Of a stretch of DNA of 47,658 nt, positions 6,473 through 15,900 are shown piece after piece. Position numbers and translations under genes: made by a program. The notes under the pieces were generated by a model. That model was given only the letters and a program-made list of their open reading frames with translations, ran no database searches and was not told the origin of the DNA. Every line of letters starts with the position of its first letter. Position 1 is the first letter of the stretch. The DNA is from a virus, in IMG/VR virus record IMGVR_UViG_3300034358_000148, positions 1 to 47,658 of that record, one strand, 5' to 3'.

Positions 6473-7414
6473 CTACAGGTAGAGCACGCTCACCAGCACG
6501 TCGCCGGCGGAGACTGCCGTGTTGTCGTTGTCGGCGATGCCCCCGGTGATCCCCATGCCCAGGCCGAGCGGAAATACCTGGCCGTAGATCGACACGAAGG
6601 TCGAGAGGCTCACGCACGCTCCCGCGTTCACCGGTACGACCGCGCTCGGCGTGTCCGTGCCGACAGTTGGCGCGGTGGCCTTGTTGTAGAACTTCGGGAA
6701 GCGGATGCTCGCGGCGGTGTTGCACACCATGCCGCCGACGATGCGGTGGGAGCCGCTCGCGATGAGGGTCGAGTTAGTCGAGGCGGCGGCGGTGTAGGTG
6801 TAGGAGGAGAACGCGATCGCCGATAAAGTGTCCTGGCGGGTGCTTAGCCACACGACCGGCGACGCCGGGAACGTTACCGGGGTCGATGCGCCCGTGGGAT
6901 CGACGCTGCTGTAGCGGAGGTACGCGGTGCCGCTGACCGTGCCCGACGCGTAGGCGGTGAGCACCGCCCTCACGTAGCGGTGCTGGGCAGGGAAATAGAA
7001 CGCGCTCAGCGCACCCGAGTTGACCGCAGTGCTGACGAACACCCCCGAAGAGTTCATCGCCTGACCCGTCACCCAGTTGGTGCCGTCGTCGCTCCACTGG
7101 AAGGTCGCCGTGCCCGAGAGGGTGCCGGTGAGCTGGAAGCCAACGCCCCCGTAGGTGAGTGTGTCGGCGGTGAAGAGAACGGCGTTGAGCGAGGATGCGG
7201 GCGTAACGGTGACCGGTGTCCCGTCCTGCCGCGCAGTGGGCATCGGGTTCGCCGCATCGACCGGCACACAGGTCCCATTGCTTTGCTTTACGCACGGAGA
7301 TTCGCCGGGCGCATAGCCCATCGGGAAAACGACACTGCTGCCGGACTGGGCGAGTGCAGGAGAGGCGGCGGCGAGTGCAAGCAGCGCGATAGCTGCCCGG
7401 GCGAGCATGTTCAT
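6473..7414 (-). CDS. secreted beta-rich phage protein with Sec signal peptide
   Basis: The product is 313 aa. The N-terminus (MNMLARAAIALLALAAASPA then LAQSG) is a textbook signal peptide with an AxA-type cleavage site near residue 23. The mature part is rich in Thr, Ser, Val and Ala, with repeated beta-strand patterns (FQLTGTLSGTATFQWSDDGT), like tail-fibre or adhesin-type proteins. It is the last gene of the leftward late transcript, after the lysis cassette and behind a terminator-like hairpin. A signal peptide on a virion protein would be unusual, so a lysogenic-conversion surface protein is an alternative. Confidence 0.75.
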   Translation of the reverse strand: MNMLARAAIALLALAAASPALAQSGSSVVFPMGYAPGESPCVKQSNGTCVPVDAANPMPTARQDGTPVTVTPASSLNAVLFTADTLTYGGVGFQLTGTLSGTATFQWSDDGTNWVTGQAMNSSGVFVSTAVNSGALSAFYFPAQHRYVRAVLTAYASGTVSGTAYLRYSSVDPTGASTPVTFPASPVVWLSTRQDTLSAIAFSSYTYTAAASTNSTLIASGSHRIVGGMVCNTAASIRFPKFYNKATAPTVGTDTPSAVVPVNAGACVSLSTFVSIYGQVFPLGLGMGITGGIADNDNTAVSAGDVLVSVLYL

Positions 7415-7448
7415 CAAAGCAATCCTTTTCTGGGGGAATAGAAGGGGC

Positions 7449-7468
7449 CCGAGCCGGCCTTGGCTCGG
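7449..7468 (-). terminator. hairpin between spanin and last gene
   Basis: CCGAGCC (7449-7455) pairs with GGCTCGG (7462-7468) around a 6-base loop. On the minus transcript it is followed by a pyrimidine-rich stretch (CCCCTTCTATTCCCCC), consistent with a weak terminator or attenuator that would lower expression of the 6473-7414 gene relative to the lysis genes. Confidence 0.5.
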
Positions 7469-7470
7469 CG

Positions 7471-7983
7471 CTACTGGTGGGGCGCGTCGTTGAAATCGAG
7501 AGCAGCCTGCTCGCGCGCCCACGCCTGAAATGCGAGCAGCTGGTCCGTATTGTCCTGCGCCGCTTTCAGGAGGGGAGGAATCTGGTCACAGCTGGTGCCC
7601 GCATAAGCTCGGCAGGTGGCTTCGCGGGCTGCGGATGCGTCGGGCGCTGGGGGACTGCGGGAATAGGCTGCGGCCTGGGTGCGCAGGCGCTCATAGCGAG
7701 CGGCAGCAACAGCCATGTCGGATTGATGCGCATCGGTGATCCTTTCGGTAATAGCCGCCTGTGCGTTCTTCACGCGCAGCACGTTGGTTTTGTCGGCGAG
7801 TTCGGCCTGCACCGCTGCGGCGCGATAATTGGTGACGGTCTGCGCGTGCGCGGCTTTCTCGGCACCGGCGACCTTGCGCCAGTGGCGGGCATCCGCCTTA
7901 GCTAGGACCAGCAGCAAGCCGAGCGTGACGAGCGCAAGCCCAGTGACGATCGGGCGCCAGTTTTTGAGGGCGGCGGCGATCAT
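7471..7983 (-). CDS. i-spanin (Rz-like)
   Basis: The product is 170 aa. It has an N-terminal signal-anchor (IVTGLALVTLGLLLVLA, residues about 12-28) followed by a long periplasmic coiled-coil-like region rich in Ala, Lys and Glu. This layout, the position directly after holin-like and endolysin genes, and the o-spanin nested in the next frame (7566-7733) identify it as the inner-membrane spanin, which with its partner fuses inner and outer membranes in the last lysis step. The start overlaps the preceding stop as ATGA. Confidence 0.85.
   Translation of the reverse strand: MIAAALKNWRPIVTGLALVTLGLLLVLAKADARHWRKVAGAEKAAHAQTVTNYRAAAVQAELADKTNVLRVKNAQAAITERITDAHQSDMAVAAARYERLRTQAAAYSRSPPAPDASAAREATCRAYAGTSCDQIPPLLKAAQDNTDQLLAFQAWAREQAALDFNDAPHQ
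7566..7733 (-). CDS. o-spanin lipoprotein (Rz1-like), nested inside Rz
   Basis: The product is 55 aa in another reading frame, wholly inside the Rz-like gene. ATG 7733 follows AAAGGA with a 7-base spacer. The start MRINPTWLLLPLAMSAC is a lipoprotein signal with the acylated Cys at residue 17; the mature 39 residues carry about a dozen prolines (CAPRPQPIPAVPQRPTHPQP), the hallmark of Rz1 outer-membrane spanins. The embedded Rz/Rz1 arrangement is known from lambda. The lipobox has Met at -3, slightly off consensus. Confidence 0.85.
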   Translation of the reverse strand: MRINPTWLLLPLAMSACAPRPQPIPAVPQRPTHPQPAKPPAELMRAPAVTRFLPS

Positions 7984-8321
7984 GGCTTCTCTCCCGGAAT
8001 GACGCTCACAGGGTCGTCAGGCGCTCCGGTGGGCTTGTCCGCCGCGGGCGGGCCCGATGCCGCGAGCTGGTTGGTCAAACGCTCGGTCTGGCGGACCGTT
8101 TGGCGGCTCGTGGACATAGTCACCAGCGCGGAAAGCACGTCGGCCAGTTTCACCAAGGATCCACCTACGATCGCACTGAACACGCTTTCTGCCCAATCGG
8201 GCAGCGTCGCGGCAGCCATGGTGATGATGACCGCAAGGACGATCGCCACGATACCGCCACCGATCAGCACAAGGACGAGGCGGTCGCCCTCCTGATCGGT
8301 GCCGGGCTTGGCGACGCTCAT
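7980..8321 (-). CDS. holin-like membrane protein
   Basis: The product is 113 aa. The N-terminal hydrophobic helix (LVLVLIGGGIVAIVLAVIIT) is followed by a second moderately hydrophobic segment (SVFSAIVGGSLVKLADVLSA) and a polar Pro-rich tail. Size, topology and its place between endolysin and spanins fit a holin, the protein that permeabilises the inner membrane to release endolysin. Both ends overlap neighbours as ATGA, so the lysis genes are translationally coupled. Confidence 0.7.
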   Translation of the reverse strand: MSVAKPGTDQEGDRLVLVLIGGGIVAIVLAVIITMAAATLPDWAESVFSAIVGGSLVKLADVLSALVTMSTSRQTVRQTERLTNQLAASGPPAADKPTGAPDDPVSVIPGEKP

Positions 8322-8782
8322 GACGCCCCCCGATACATGGCGGCTTCGGCGGCGCGGCGGCGCGTCAGCCCGTTCAGCACGACGCCCTTCTGCTTGTTCC
8401 ACTTGGCGAACTCAGCCGCGGCTCCGGCATAATCGCCGGCGAGGTGCCTCCGCAGCAGCGTGCTGTCGCCCAGCCCCTCCGCCAGCGTGTCCGCATCCTG
8501 GTCAAGGCCGACATTGTAGGCGAAGCTGACCAGCGCATCGAATTGGCCCTGCGTTGTCGGCTTGCCTCGCAATTCATGCGTGACGCCAATGGCGAACGCC
8601 GCCAGATCGCGCGCGAACCGCGCGTCTGCCTGCGCTTGGGTCCAAGTCATGCCGAGGCGAATATCCGGGCCGGTGGAGCCCCAGCCGATCGTCGGCCGAT
8701 CCCTCGGCGTCGGCAAATAGGCCGTGAGGCGGCATTGCTCGAACCCCTTGATCAGGTCCGAGCAGGCTTTGGATGGCGTCAT
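8318..8782 (-). CDS. endolysin, GH24 lysozyme family
   Basis: The product is 154 aa, a normal single-domain phage lysozyme. Glu15 (IKGFEQCRLTAYL) is the expected acid catalyst of the GH24 signature, and DRPTIGWGST supplies the downstream Asp/Thr positions. GH24 enzymes cleave the MurNAc-GlcNAc bond of peptidoglycan. There is no signal peptide or signal-anchor, so release depends on the holin. ATG 8782 overlaps the stop of a 26-codon ORF upstream. Confidence 0.9.
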   Translation of the reverse strand: MTPSKACSDLIKGFEQCRLTAYLPTPRDRPTIGWGSTGPDIRLGMTWTQAQADARFARDLAAFAIGVTHELRGKPTTQGQFDALVSFAYNVGLDQDADTLAEGLGDSTLLRRHLAGDYAGAAAEFAKWNKQKGVVLNGLTRRRAAEAAMYRGAS

Positions 8783-8859
8783 GCGGATATCTCCTTGCGG
8801 CAAGGGTCGTAGCCAAGCGCCACCAGGCGCCGCCGCAGCGTCGATGGGTCCATTGTCAT
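8779..8859 (-). CDS. 26-residue ORF coupled to endolysin
   Basis: ATG 8859 is preceded by CGGAG. The product begins MTMDPSTLRRRLVALGYDPC and ends in a stop that overlaps the endolysin ATG (ATGA). It fills the gap between the endolysin and the upstream membrane protein exactly. Possibly a real small gene or a leader that couples endolysin translation; no family can be assigned. Confidence 0.45.
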   Translation of the reverse strand: MTMDPSTLRRRLVALGYDPCRKEISA

Positions 8860-8877
8860 GCTCCGATGGGAGAGGGG

Positions 8878-9303
8878 TTATTCGTGCTCGGCGGCTGAAA
8901 CGGCGCGATCGAGAGCGCGGCCGGCCTGCTCGGCTAGCATGCTCAGGTCGAGCGGGAACGCCTGCGAAAGGATCTTCTCGGCCTGGATCAGCGCCGGGTT
9001 GGTAGGATCGACATGGATCAATGCCCCGGCGACGTGGTGGAAGGCGATCCGCAGGGCATTGTTCTGGCGCCCGATCGTCTCGACCTGTTTGCTCAGCCCC
9101 GCAATCTGCTCCTTGAGCTCCTCGCGGATGGCCTTCCACGCCAGGTCCTGCTTCAGGTCCTGTTCGTCCAGCAAGGCCTGCCGCCGGTCGTGCCGCCCCG
9201 TCAGCCAGACGATCACCCAGCGCGCGAAAAGCAGAACGCCGGCAAAGCTTCCGCCGCCGGCGGCCGCGGACAGGGCTGTCTCGAGCACGCGATCCTCAGC
9301 CAT
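8878..9303 (-). CDS. membrane-anchored coiled-coil protein, lysis region
   Basis: The product is 141 aa: an N-terminal hydrophobic segment (SFAGVLLFARWVIVWL), a long charged helical region (EQDLKQDLAWKAIREELKEQ) suggestive of a coiled coil, and an acidic tail. The family is not recognised. Its place just before the endolysin suggests a lysis accessory role such as a second holin or antiholin (inference only). Confidence 0.65.
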   Translation of the reverse strand: MAEDRVLETALSAAAGGGSFAGVLLFARWVIVWLTGRHDRRQALLDEQDLKQDLAWKAIREELKEQIAGLSKQVETIGRQNNALRIAFHHVAGALIHVDPTNPALIQAEKILSQAFPLDLSMLAEQAGRALDRAVSAAEHE

Positions 9304-9362
9304 GGAATGCAATCTGGCGTGTCTCACGCATCGCAGGCAGCAACATCTTGACTATCCCCCTC

Positions 9363-9662
9363 TCACCGTTGGGAAACCCGAGCATCCAATTTTTCGTCGA
9401 TCATCTGCGCGATCAGATCCACGAGCTCGGCGCGCGACAGCTCCGCCAGCCGGCTTTGGCGTTCTCGCTTGGCACGCTTGACCGGGCACGACTTGAGCGT
9501 GCGGCCGTCGAACAGATCGTCTTCGTGCGGCTCTCGATCGAGCTTCCTCGCGGTAAATAGCTCCGCAGGATAACCGTGGCTGGCGGGACGCTTGCCCGGC
9601 GCGACCTTGATATATTGCACCTCGCCGGAATCGCGGTGCGTCACTGCCCAGTCGTCGGCCAT
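9363..9662 (-). CDS. hypothetical protein, 99 aa
   Basis: A soluble charged product with a basic middle (CPVKRAKRERQSRLAELSRA) and an acidic helical end. It sits between the tail-tip protein and the lysis block. No family recognised; small proteins at this position in sphingomonad prophages are generally of unknown function. Confidence 0.65.
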   Translation of the reverse strand: MADDWAVTHRDSGEVQYIKVAPGKRPASHGYPAELFTARKLDREPHEDDLFDGRTLKSCPVKRAKRERQSRLAELSRAELVDLIAQMIDEKLDARVSQR

Positions 9663-9665
9663 CTC

Positions 9666-11816
9666 TTAGCTCCCGACCGCGCTAGCGGCGCTCGCCGCGG
9701 TAACCGTCAGATACCCGCTAGCGCCGCTCGCCATGCGCAGCAGCAGTTGGAATTCGTAGGTCGTGCCGTTGGTCAGTCCGGTCTTGGACATCGAAACCGC
9801 GATGTTGCCGTTCATCCGTATGATCGGCGGTTCGTTGATGCTCTCTGCTTCCTGATCGCCAAGGATCTCGGTGGCGACGTCGGCGAACGACCCGCCCACG
9901 GCGCGCCATTGCCACTTCCCGTACATGTTGCGTGTGCCCAGAACCCCCATCAGCTTGAAGGCCAGCGGCGCCGCCAGCGTCACCGTGCCGGCAGAGCCGG
10001 CGACAACGCTGAGCACGTCGGTCGCGGCCGATCCGTAGCTCGTCGATGACGGGCCGGAAATTGTGCTGTCGCTCGCGCTGGTCCCACCGGTGCCGCCACT
10101 GCCGCCCGTCGGTGCGATGTCCAGGTTGAAGTTGATCACCAGCGTAAATTTGCGGGTGACGCCGCCATACACCGCCTGCACTTCATAGGCCGCGGTCGAA
10201 GCAAGCGCGGTCACGTTGAGAACGCCGGTGGCCGACCCGATCGTCGCGGTTGCCGACCCGCTCTTGAGCGTGGCGGTCCAAGCGGCCGACGTCGTGACAT
10301 CGGTGCCCGAGCCGCGAATGAGCTTGAACGCGACGTTTCGGTCGGTCAGTTCGCCGGTTTTCACCGTCCCGTCGTAATTTCCGGCCACGTCGATCGCGGG
10401 AACGCCCGTGATCAGCATGGTGACGTCTGCCGCAGCCTCGATGCCATCCAACTTGGAAGATTCGGTTGGCGCGATCGCGGCGAATGAGGTCGGGGGCTTC
10501 TGCTGAAACCACCAGGTGTTGCTGGTCCCGCTGCCCGGCGGCGCATTCCCGCTCGCCGGCGTCGCGTTGATGTATAACCAGCTCGATCCGTTAGCGAGAT
10601 CGACGATATTGCCCTCGCGGTAGATCGTCCCGCTCGAATAGAGCCCGAGCGGGAGCAGCGGCGCGGTGAAGGCGATATCGCCGAGCGAATGAACCGCCCA
10701 TGCCCGCTCCGCGCCGATCGACAGCTTCTGCCAGGGCGGCGCGATGTCGATCTGCTGAACTGAAGCCACCGGAGGCAGGCTGCTACCGTCTGCTGCGAGC
10801 GTCACGGTCGCCGTGCCCAGCCCGACCGGAGCGACGAACAACTGCCCCGTCCAGGACACCCCGGCAACAGCGTTTACGCTTGCCGCGATCTGCTGGATCA
10901 GCTCGCGCGCCGTCGTCTGCCCATCGATATAGAGCGACAGATTATACGGCCGCGCCGTGTCCAGCGCGTTGAGCGATGCATCGTCGATCTTGCCCGCGCC
11001 GCCCGAGATCAGTGCCAGGCGCCGGATCAGCTGGCCCGGCTTGCGTGCCCAGCCATCCGGCCCCGCATTGTCGCCCCCGGCGAGGAAACTCACCTGCCCA
11101 GTGGTCGGCGCACCGAACCGCGCCATTCCCACCGCCTTGGCGGTCGCCCATTGGCCGGCGGGGATCGTCGCCGCGACCAGCAGCGCATAACTCGCATAGT
11201 CCGCGATCGGCGCGCCGAACCGCACCAGCCGCTCCAGCGCGGTGTCAATGCTCTGCATCGCGCCATAGGCCGAAAGCTGGAACACGCTGTTGACGCTGTC
11301 GATCAGTTTGCCGGGCACGTAGCGCGGCGCTCCCAAAGCCAGCGGCTTCGCCTGCCCCTTCATCGCCAGCGGACCTTCGGCGCCGGTCGTGCCCGCATAG
11401 GTGCTCAGCAGCGCCTTATCGAGCCAGCGGTCGTCGGCCGCGAACGCGATCGTCGCACTGCCGTTCTCGATCTGCGGCTGCGCTGTCAGCCGCCCGTCGA
11501 AGCGCAGCGTCCAGACGTTGCCCGGATCGCTCGTGTCGCCGGTCCACAGCCGCAACCTGGCATCCGCGAACGAATAGCGGGCGAAGTTCGGCCAGGGTTC
11601 GGTCTGCAGCGTCAGCGACGAAGACGGCGCCGTGATCGCGCCGCCGAACGATCCGTCGAACAGATCGTATCGCAACACCGGCAGCGTCTTGATCGCCGGC
11701 CACCAGGTGCCGCCGCTGGCGTGGCAGACGTCGGGCTCGTCATGGCTCGCCGCGTACAGGCTCACCGCCGCCGCGGCGACGGGATCCCACGCATCGATCT
11801 GGACCAGCACCTGCAT
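9666..11816 (-). CDS. phage tail tip / receptor-interaction protein
   Basis: The product is 716 aa. The N-terminal about 400 residues resemble a baseplate-hub-like fold region (LRYDLFDGSFGGAITAPSSS; RLALISGGAGKIDDASLNAL). The rest is Ser/Thr/Gly-rich with beta-repeat texture, a Gly/Ser linker (GGSGGTGGTSASDSTISGPS) and a likely carbohydrate- or receptor-binding end. It is the last large tail gene before the lysis block, the usual place of the host-specificity protein. Exact family not named. The start overlaps the preceding stop by one base. Confidence 0.8.
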   Translation of the reverse strand: MQVLVQIDAWDPVAAAAVSLYAASHDEPDVCHASGGTWWPAIKTLPVLRYDLFDGSFGGAITAPSSSLTLQTEPWPNFARYSFADARLRLWTGDTSDPGNVWTLRFDGRLTAQPQIENGSATIAFAADDRWLDKALLSTYAGTTGAEGPLAMKGQAKPLALGAPRYVPGKLIDSVNSVFQLSAYGAMQSIDTALERLVRFGAPIADYASYALLVAATIPAGQWATAKAVGMARFGAPTTGQVSFLAGGDNAGPDGWARKPGQLIRRLALISGGAGKIDDASLNALDTARPYNLSLYIDGQTTARELIQQIAASVNAVAGVSWTGQLFVAPVGLGTATVTLAADGSSLPPVASVQQIDIAPPWQKLSIGAERAWAVHSLGDIAFTAPLLPLGLYSSGTIYREGNIVDLANGSSWLYINATPASGNAPPGSGTSNTWWFQQKPPTSFAAIAPTESSKLDGIEAAADVTMLITGVPAIDVAGNYDGTVKTGELTDRNVAFKLIRGSGTDVTTSAAWTATLKSGSATATIGSATGVLNVTALASTAAYEVQAVYGGVTRKFTLVINFNLDIAPTGGSGGTGGTSASDSTISGPSSTSYGSAATDVLSVVAGSAGTVTLAAPLAFKLMGVLGTRNMYGKWQWRAVGGSFADVATEILGDQEAESINEPPIIRMNGNIAVSMSKTGLTNGTTYEFQLLLRMASGASGYLTVTAASAASAVGS

Positions 11817-12625
11817 CAGAAGATGCTCACCAGATTGACCTTGGTTTCCCAGCCCGCGGCGTTGCGTTGGATGTGGCCGAGATCCCCGACCAGCGGCCCG
11901 AAATAGGCGCGGTTCTGGCGCTGCGCGTCGGCGGCGGGGTCGGTCAGCAGCGCGATCATCTCGGTATTGCCGATCTGCTCGAGCAGTGGCTTGGTCGTCG
12001 CCTCCACTTCATCCTTGCGCACGTTCGAGAAGATGAGCCCCACCGTGCGCAGCTTCTTGGCGCGGCGGCGGAGCAGCACGCCGCGCGCCGAGAAGTCGAG
12101 CGATCCCAGGTCCCTGACCCCGAAGGCGCCGCCATATCCGAAATTGCGATCGAGCTGGATGCGCTTGCCGATCACGATGCGCGCGAGCCGGACGGATTTT
12201 GCCGCGGCGCCGGCGTAGAGAATGATCTGGAAATATCTGGCCGTGACCGGCGCGCTCGCCGACCATAAAGCCACACCCTTGCCAGAAACCGGCATCACCG
12301 CCCCGGCATAGGGCGTGCCGCTCGCATCGCTGATCGCGCCGCCGCCGGTGAAATAGCCCTGCGCCGCGGTGGCATATTGGACGGTCATCGTGGCGCCGGT
12401 CGGCAGCAACTCCACGCCGAATATGAGCATCGTGTCGATAAGGGTATCAGCGCCAAGGTCGAATCGGACGACCGCTGCATCGACACCGCCAAAGTCGCAC
12501 GCGCCTTGCCAGACGACGCCAGCATAGTCGTTGAACAGATTGGGCCCGTCGCCCGCCTGTAGGGTGCCGAAGGTCGTCACCGCTCCGACGTTCGGCAGCG
12601 GCTTGAGCATCCACGCATTTGCCAT
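11816..12625 (-). CDS. minor tail / baseplate-like protein
   Basis: The product is 269 aa, soluble, with alternating beta-type segments and a basic patch (GVLLRRRAKKLRTVGLIFSN). It lies between the short tail gene 12629-12991 and the tail-tip protein, in an order typical of siphovirus distal-tail components. No specific family is recognised; a distal tail or hub-adaptor role is inferred from position. Confidence 0.7.
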   Translation of the reverse strand: MANAWMLKPLPNVGAVTTFGTLQAGDGPNLFNDYAGVVWQGACDFGGVDAAVVRFDLGADTLIDTMLIFGVELLPTGATMTVQYATAAQGYFTGGGAISDASGTPYAGAVMPVSGKGVALWSASAPVTARYFQIILYAGAAAKSVRLARIVIGKRIQLDRNFGYGGAFGVRDLGSLDFSARGVLLRRRAKKLRTVGLIFSNVRKDEVEATTKPLLEQIGNTEMIALLTDPAADAQRQNRAYFGPLVGDLGHIQRNAAGWETKVNLVSIF

Positions 12626-12628
12626 CGG

Positions 12629-12991
12629 TCACCCAAACAGTTCGTAGCTGGTGGTCTCGGCCTCGAGGTCAATCTCGATCCGGGCGGCGAGAAAGGTCGC
12701 GCTGACGGCTTGCTCGCCATCGATCAGCTGCACTTGAGGCAGGCCCGTCGATATCGCCGGCCACAGCAGATCGTCCACGCCGACGGTGAAGCGGCGCCGC
12801 TCGATCCCGATCAACGCGCCGCGTGCGTCGATCACCGTCTGCGCATCGCCGCTGGCGTCGAAGAAGCCCGTCGCCGGCGTCACCGAACCATCGCGCGCCG
12901 AAGGATAGCGGCTCCCAATCCCGGCATCCGACCAGGTCGCGATTGCGGCGTCTCGCGACGCCGCCGCGATATCGGCTGCGGTCGCGGGCAT
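12629..12991 (-). CDS. tail protein, 120 aa
   Basis: Starts at an ATG that overlaps the tape-measure stop by one base. The product is a small mixed alpha/beta protein (VDDLLWPAISTGLPQVQLID). Position immediately after the tape measure suggests a distal-tail or tail-completion component; family not recognised. Confidence 0.7.
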   Translation of the reverse strand: MPATAADIAAASRDAAIATWSDAGIGSRYPSARDGSVTPATGFFDASGDAQTVIDARGALIGIERRRFTVGVDDLLWPAISTGLPQVQLIDGEQAVSATFLAARIEIDLEAETTSYELFG

Positions 12992-15900
12992 CAGGCCGCG
13001 GCCGTGAAGTTGCGGCCGTCACCGATGAAGCCGCCGCCGCCGCCGCCGCCGCCACTTTGGATATTGGCGAGGATCTGCGCGATGGTCCCGAGCTGCTCCG
13101 AAACCTGCGAGAGCAATTCGTTGCCGGTCGCGGTGTTCGCCGCCGTCGCTTCGGCGAACGGGTCCGAAACCGTGCGGATCGGCTTGGCATTGTCGATGGC
13201 GCTGATCGCCTTGCCGGTCGCGGCCTGAATCATATCCATCGACGCGAAATATTGCTCGGTCGATCCGTAAAGCTGGCGCTCAATTTCGAGGAAGCTTTGC
13301 GCCGCCTCGGTATACTTACCCTGGTCGATCGTCTCGCCCGCCGCGATCTTGGCGAAGTACGGGTCCAGCGCCGTCCGTGCCATCGCTTCTTGGTCGCGCA
13401 GCGAATAGGGCGATCCCGATCCGAAGGCGAGCGCGGCGAGGAAATCCTTGAGGTCGGCCGACGCTTCCCGCGCGCTCGTCTTGGTCTGCTCCAGCTCGAT
13501 CTTATAGAGCTTCTGCGCATCCGCCATCTGCTCGGCCGATGCACCGCCTTCCTTCAGCGCGTCGATCGCCTTTTTCCACTTGGCGTTGAGCTGATCGACC
13601 GCATAGCCCACCGGGTCGATATACGCCGCCAGCCGCTTCGGAATGTCCTCGATCATCAGCGCCTTGGCGAGGGCCTGGCTCATGTCCTGCCCGGATTTCA
13701 GGATATTCTGGCTGGCCTGGCTGATGCCCAGCAGCGCGCCGTCGCGGACCGCGTCGGCAATCGCGAACTCGATTGCCTTCTGCTGATCGGTCCCGAAATC
13801 GGTGAACCCCTTGTTCGCGCCATTGGTGGCGCCGCCCGAGGGATTGACCCGGATCGTGTCCTTATAGACCCCGATCGAGACGTTGAACGCGCCCAGCTCG
13901 GCGTGGAGTTGATCCGCGAGCGACTTGAGCCCCTCCTGCACGTTCCCGGCGAGACCCGACGCCTGCTTGTTCAAATCCGAATTGTTGCCGCGCAGGTCGA
14001 TCGCGCCGGCGCCGGTGCCGGTGATCGCGGCGCTGCCCGTCTTGGGCTTCGGGCCGATGCCGAATAGCTTGGCCAGCAGCGTGGCGCCGGGCGCGAGCAT
14101 GAACGCCGTCTTGTTCACGCCGAACATCTTGGCCAGCGGCTCGGATGCCGCCATCCACGCCGCCGCCGCCGCGGCATAGGGCGTGGCGGCGGACGCCGAG
14201 CCCAATAGCCCACCCAGTCCCCCCGCACCGGCCCCTGCGCCGCCGAGCTTGCTGCCAAGCCCGAGCAGCTTCGGAGCGGCGGCGGTCGTGCTGCCGCTGT
14301 TGCCGAGCAGCCCGAGCGCGCTGAGCACGCCCCCGCCGCCACGCCCGCCGGTGCCCGGGCCCGTGCCGAACCCCGCGAGCAGATCGCCGAGCGACGTCTG
14401 CTGGCCGGAAAGCAGCGCCAGCGTCCAGCGCGCCGCCACCATCGCGATCGCGTCGAGCATCTCGTCCTTGAAATCCTCGACGATGCTTTTTCCGCCGGAG
14501 CGGAACGCATCGCGGTAGAAGCCAGCCAGGTCGCGGATATTGTCCTGCTCGCGGTCGCGGCGATCGTTCTCCAATTCCTCCATCGCGCGGTGCGCTTCGC
14601 CGAGCTGCTGCTTGGCGTCGCCTTCGAACTTCGCCCGCTCGCGCTCGATCTCGAGGCCCTGGTCCTTCGCGGCGTTCAGCTGGTGCTCGATCCGGATCAG
14701 GTCCGTCCCGATCAGCAGGCGATCGGCTTCCGTTTTCGCCAGGCCGATCACCGTGTCGCGCTGGGCCAGCAACGCTGCGTTCGCCTGCTCAAGGGCAGCA
14801 TTCTGCGCGTCGGTGCGCGATGCCTGATCGCCCGCGGCCACCAGCAGCTCGGCATAGGCCGCACTCTGCTGGCGAAACAGCTTGAGCTGCTCGCTGAGGC
14901 CTTCGGTCACCTTCGCCTGCGCGTCGCGTTCGCCTTCGGTGAGCTCCGCCATCCGGTCGGCGCTCTCGCGGCGCAGCTTGGAGATCTCTTCCTCGGTGCC
15001 GGCCTGCTCGTCGAGACCGCGCAGCCGCAGCCCCAAATAGCGCATGCCTTCGACCTCCACCGAAAGCTGATCCTGCGACGCCTTCAGGATCCGATCGCGC
15101 GCGTCGGCCTCTTCCTTGGCGGATTTCGCGCCCTTTTCCGACGTGGCCAGCGCATCGGTGGGAAACTGGCCCTTCCCCGGATCGACGGGCTTCCCCGATC
15201 GCCGGACCTCATAGTGCAGGTGTGGCCCCTGGCTGTTGCCCGCGCCCTCCGCACCCTTGGCGCCGCCGGAAAGCCCGATGCGCTCGCCTTGGCCGACCGC
15301 GTCGCCTTTCTTCACCAGCAACTGGCTTAGATGCGCATACCGCGTAACCGTCCCGCGCCCGTGATCGATGTACACGACATTGCCGTAGCCGGGCACCATA
15401 CCCGATTCTATCACCACGCCGCCCGCCGCTGCGCTGACCGGCGTGCCAACCGGCACGGCGATATCGATCCCGCCATGGCGGTGACCGCGCCGCTGCTCAC
15501 CGTACTGCCCAGTGCGGGCGCCAGCGACGGGGGAAACGAAGCTGGTCAGGTCGCCATCGGGGCCAGTGCGGCTCTCGCGGCGATCTTTCTGCTGCCGATC
15601 GCGGATCGCCTTCACTTCGGCTTCGTTGCGCCGAAGCTCTACCAGGCGGCGTCGCTCATACTCTTGAGCGGTGATACCATTCGGCGCGTCACGCTGCGCC
15701 CGCAGAGCCTCCAGCGAATTGGTCAAGCGCCACGCGGCAGCGGCCTCCTCGTCCATTGCCATCGTCACCTTGCGGTTCGATACCGGCATGGAGGCCCCAC
15801 GGACCGCAGCTTCGGCCTTTGCCAATGCCTCGTTGGCGCGCGCAAGACGCGTGTCTAGGTCGCTTATCACCCGGTCCGTTGCTGCAACAGTCTGACCGGG

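Noticed and set aside
1-6500. Left attachment site (copy of the tRNA-Leu 3' end)
   Set aside because: I scanned for GGTGCCCCTGGCC-like sequence; only a weak partial similarity near 1150 inside a gene was found, which is not a convincing att core.
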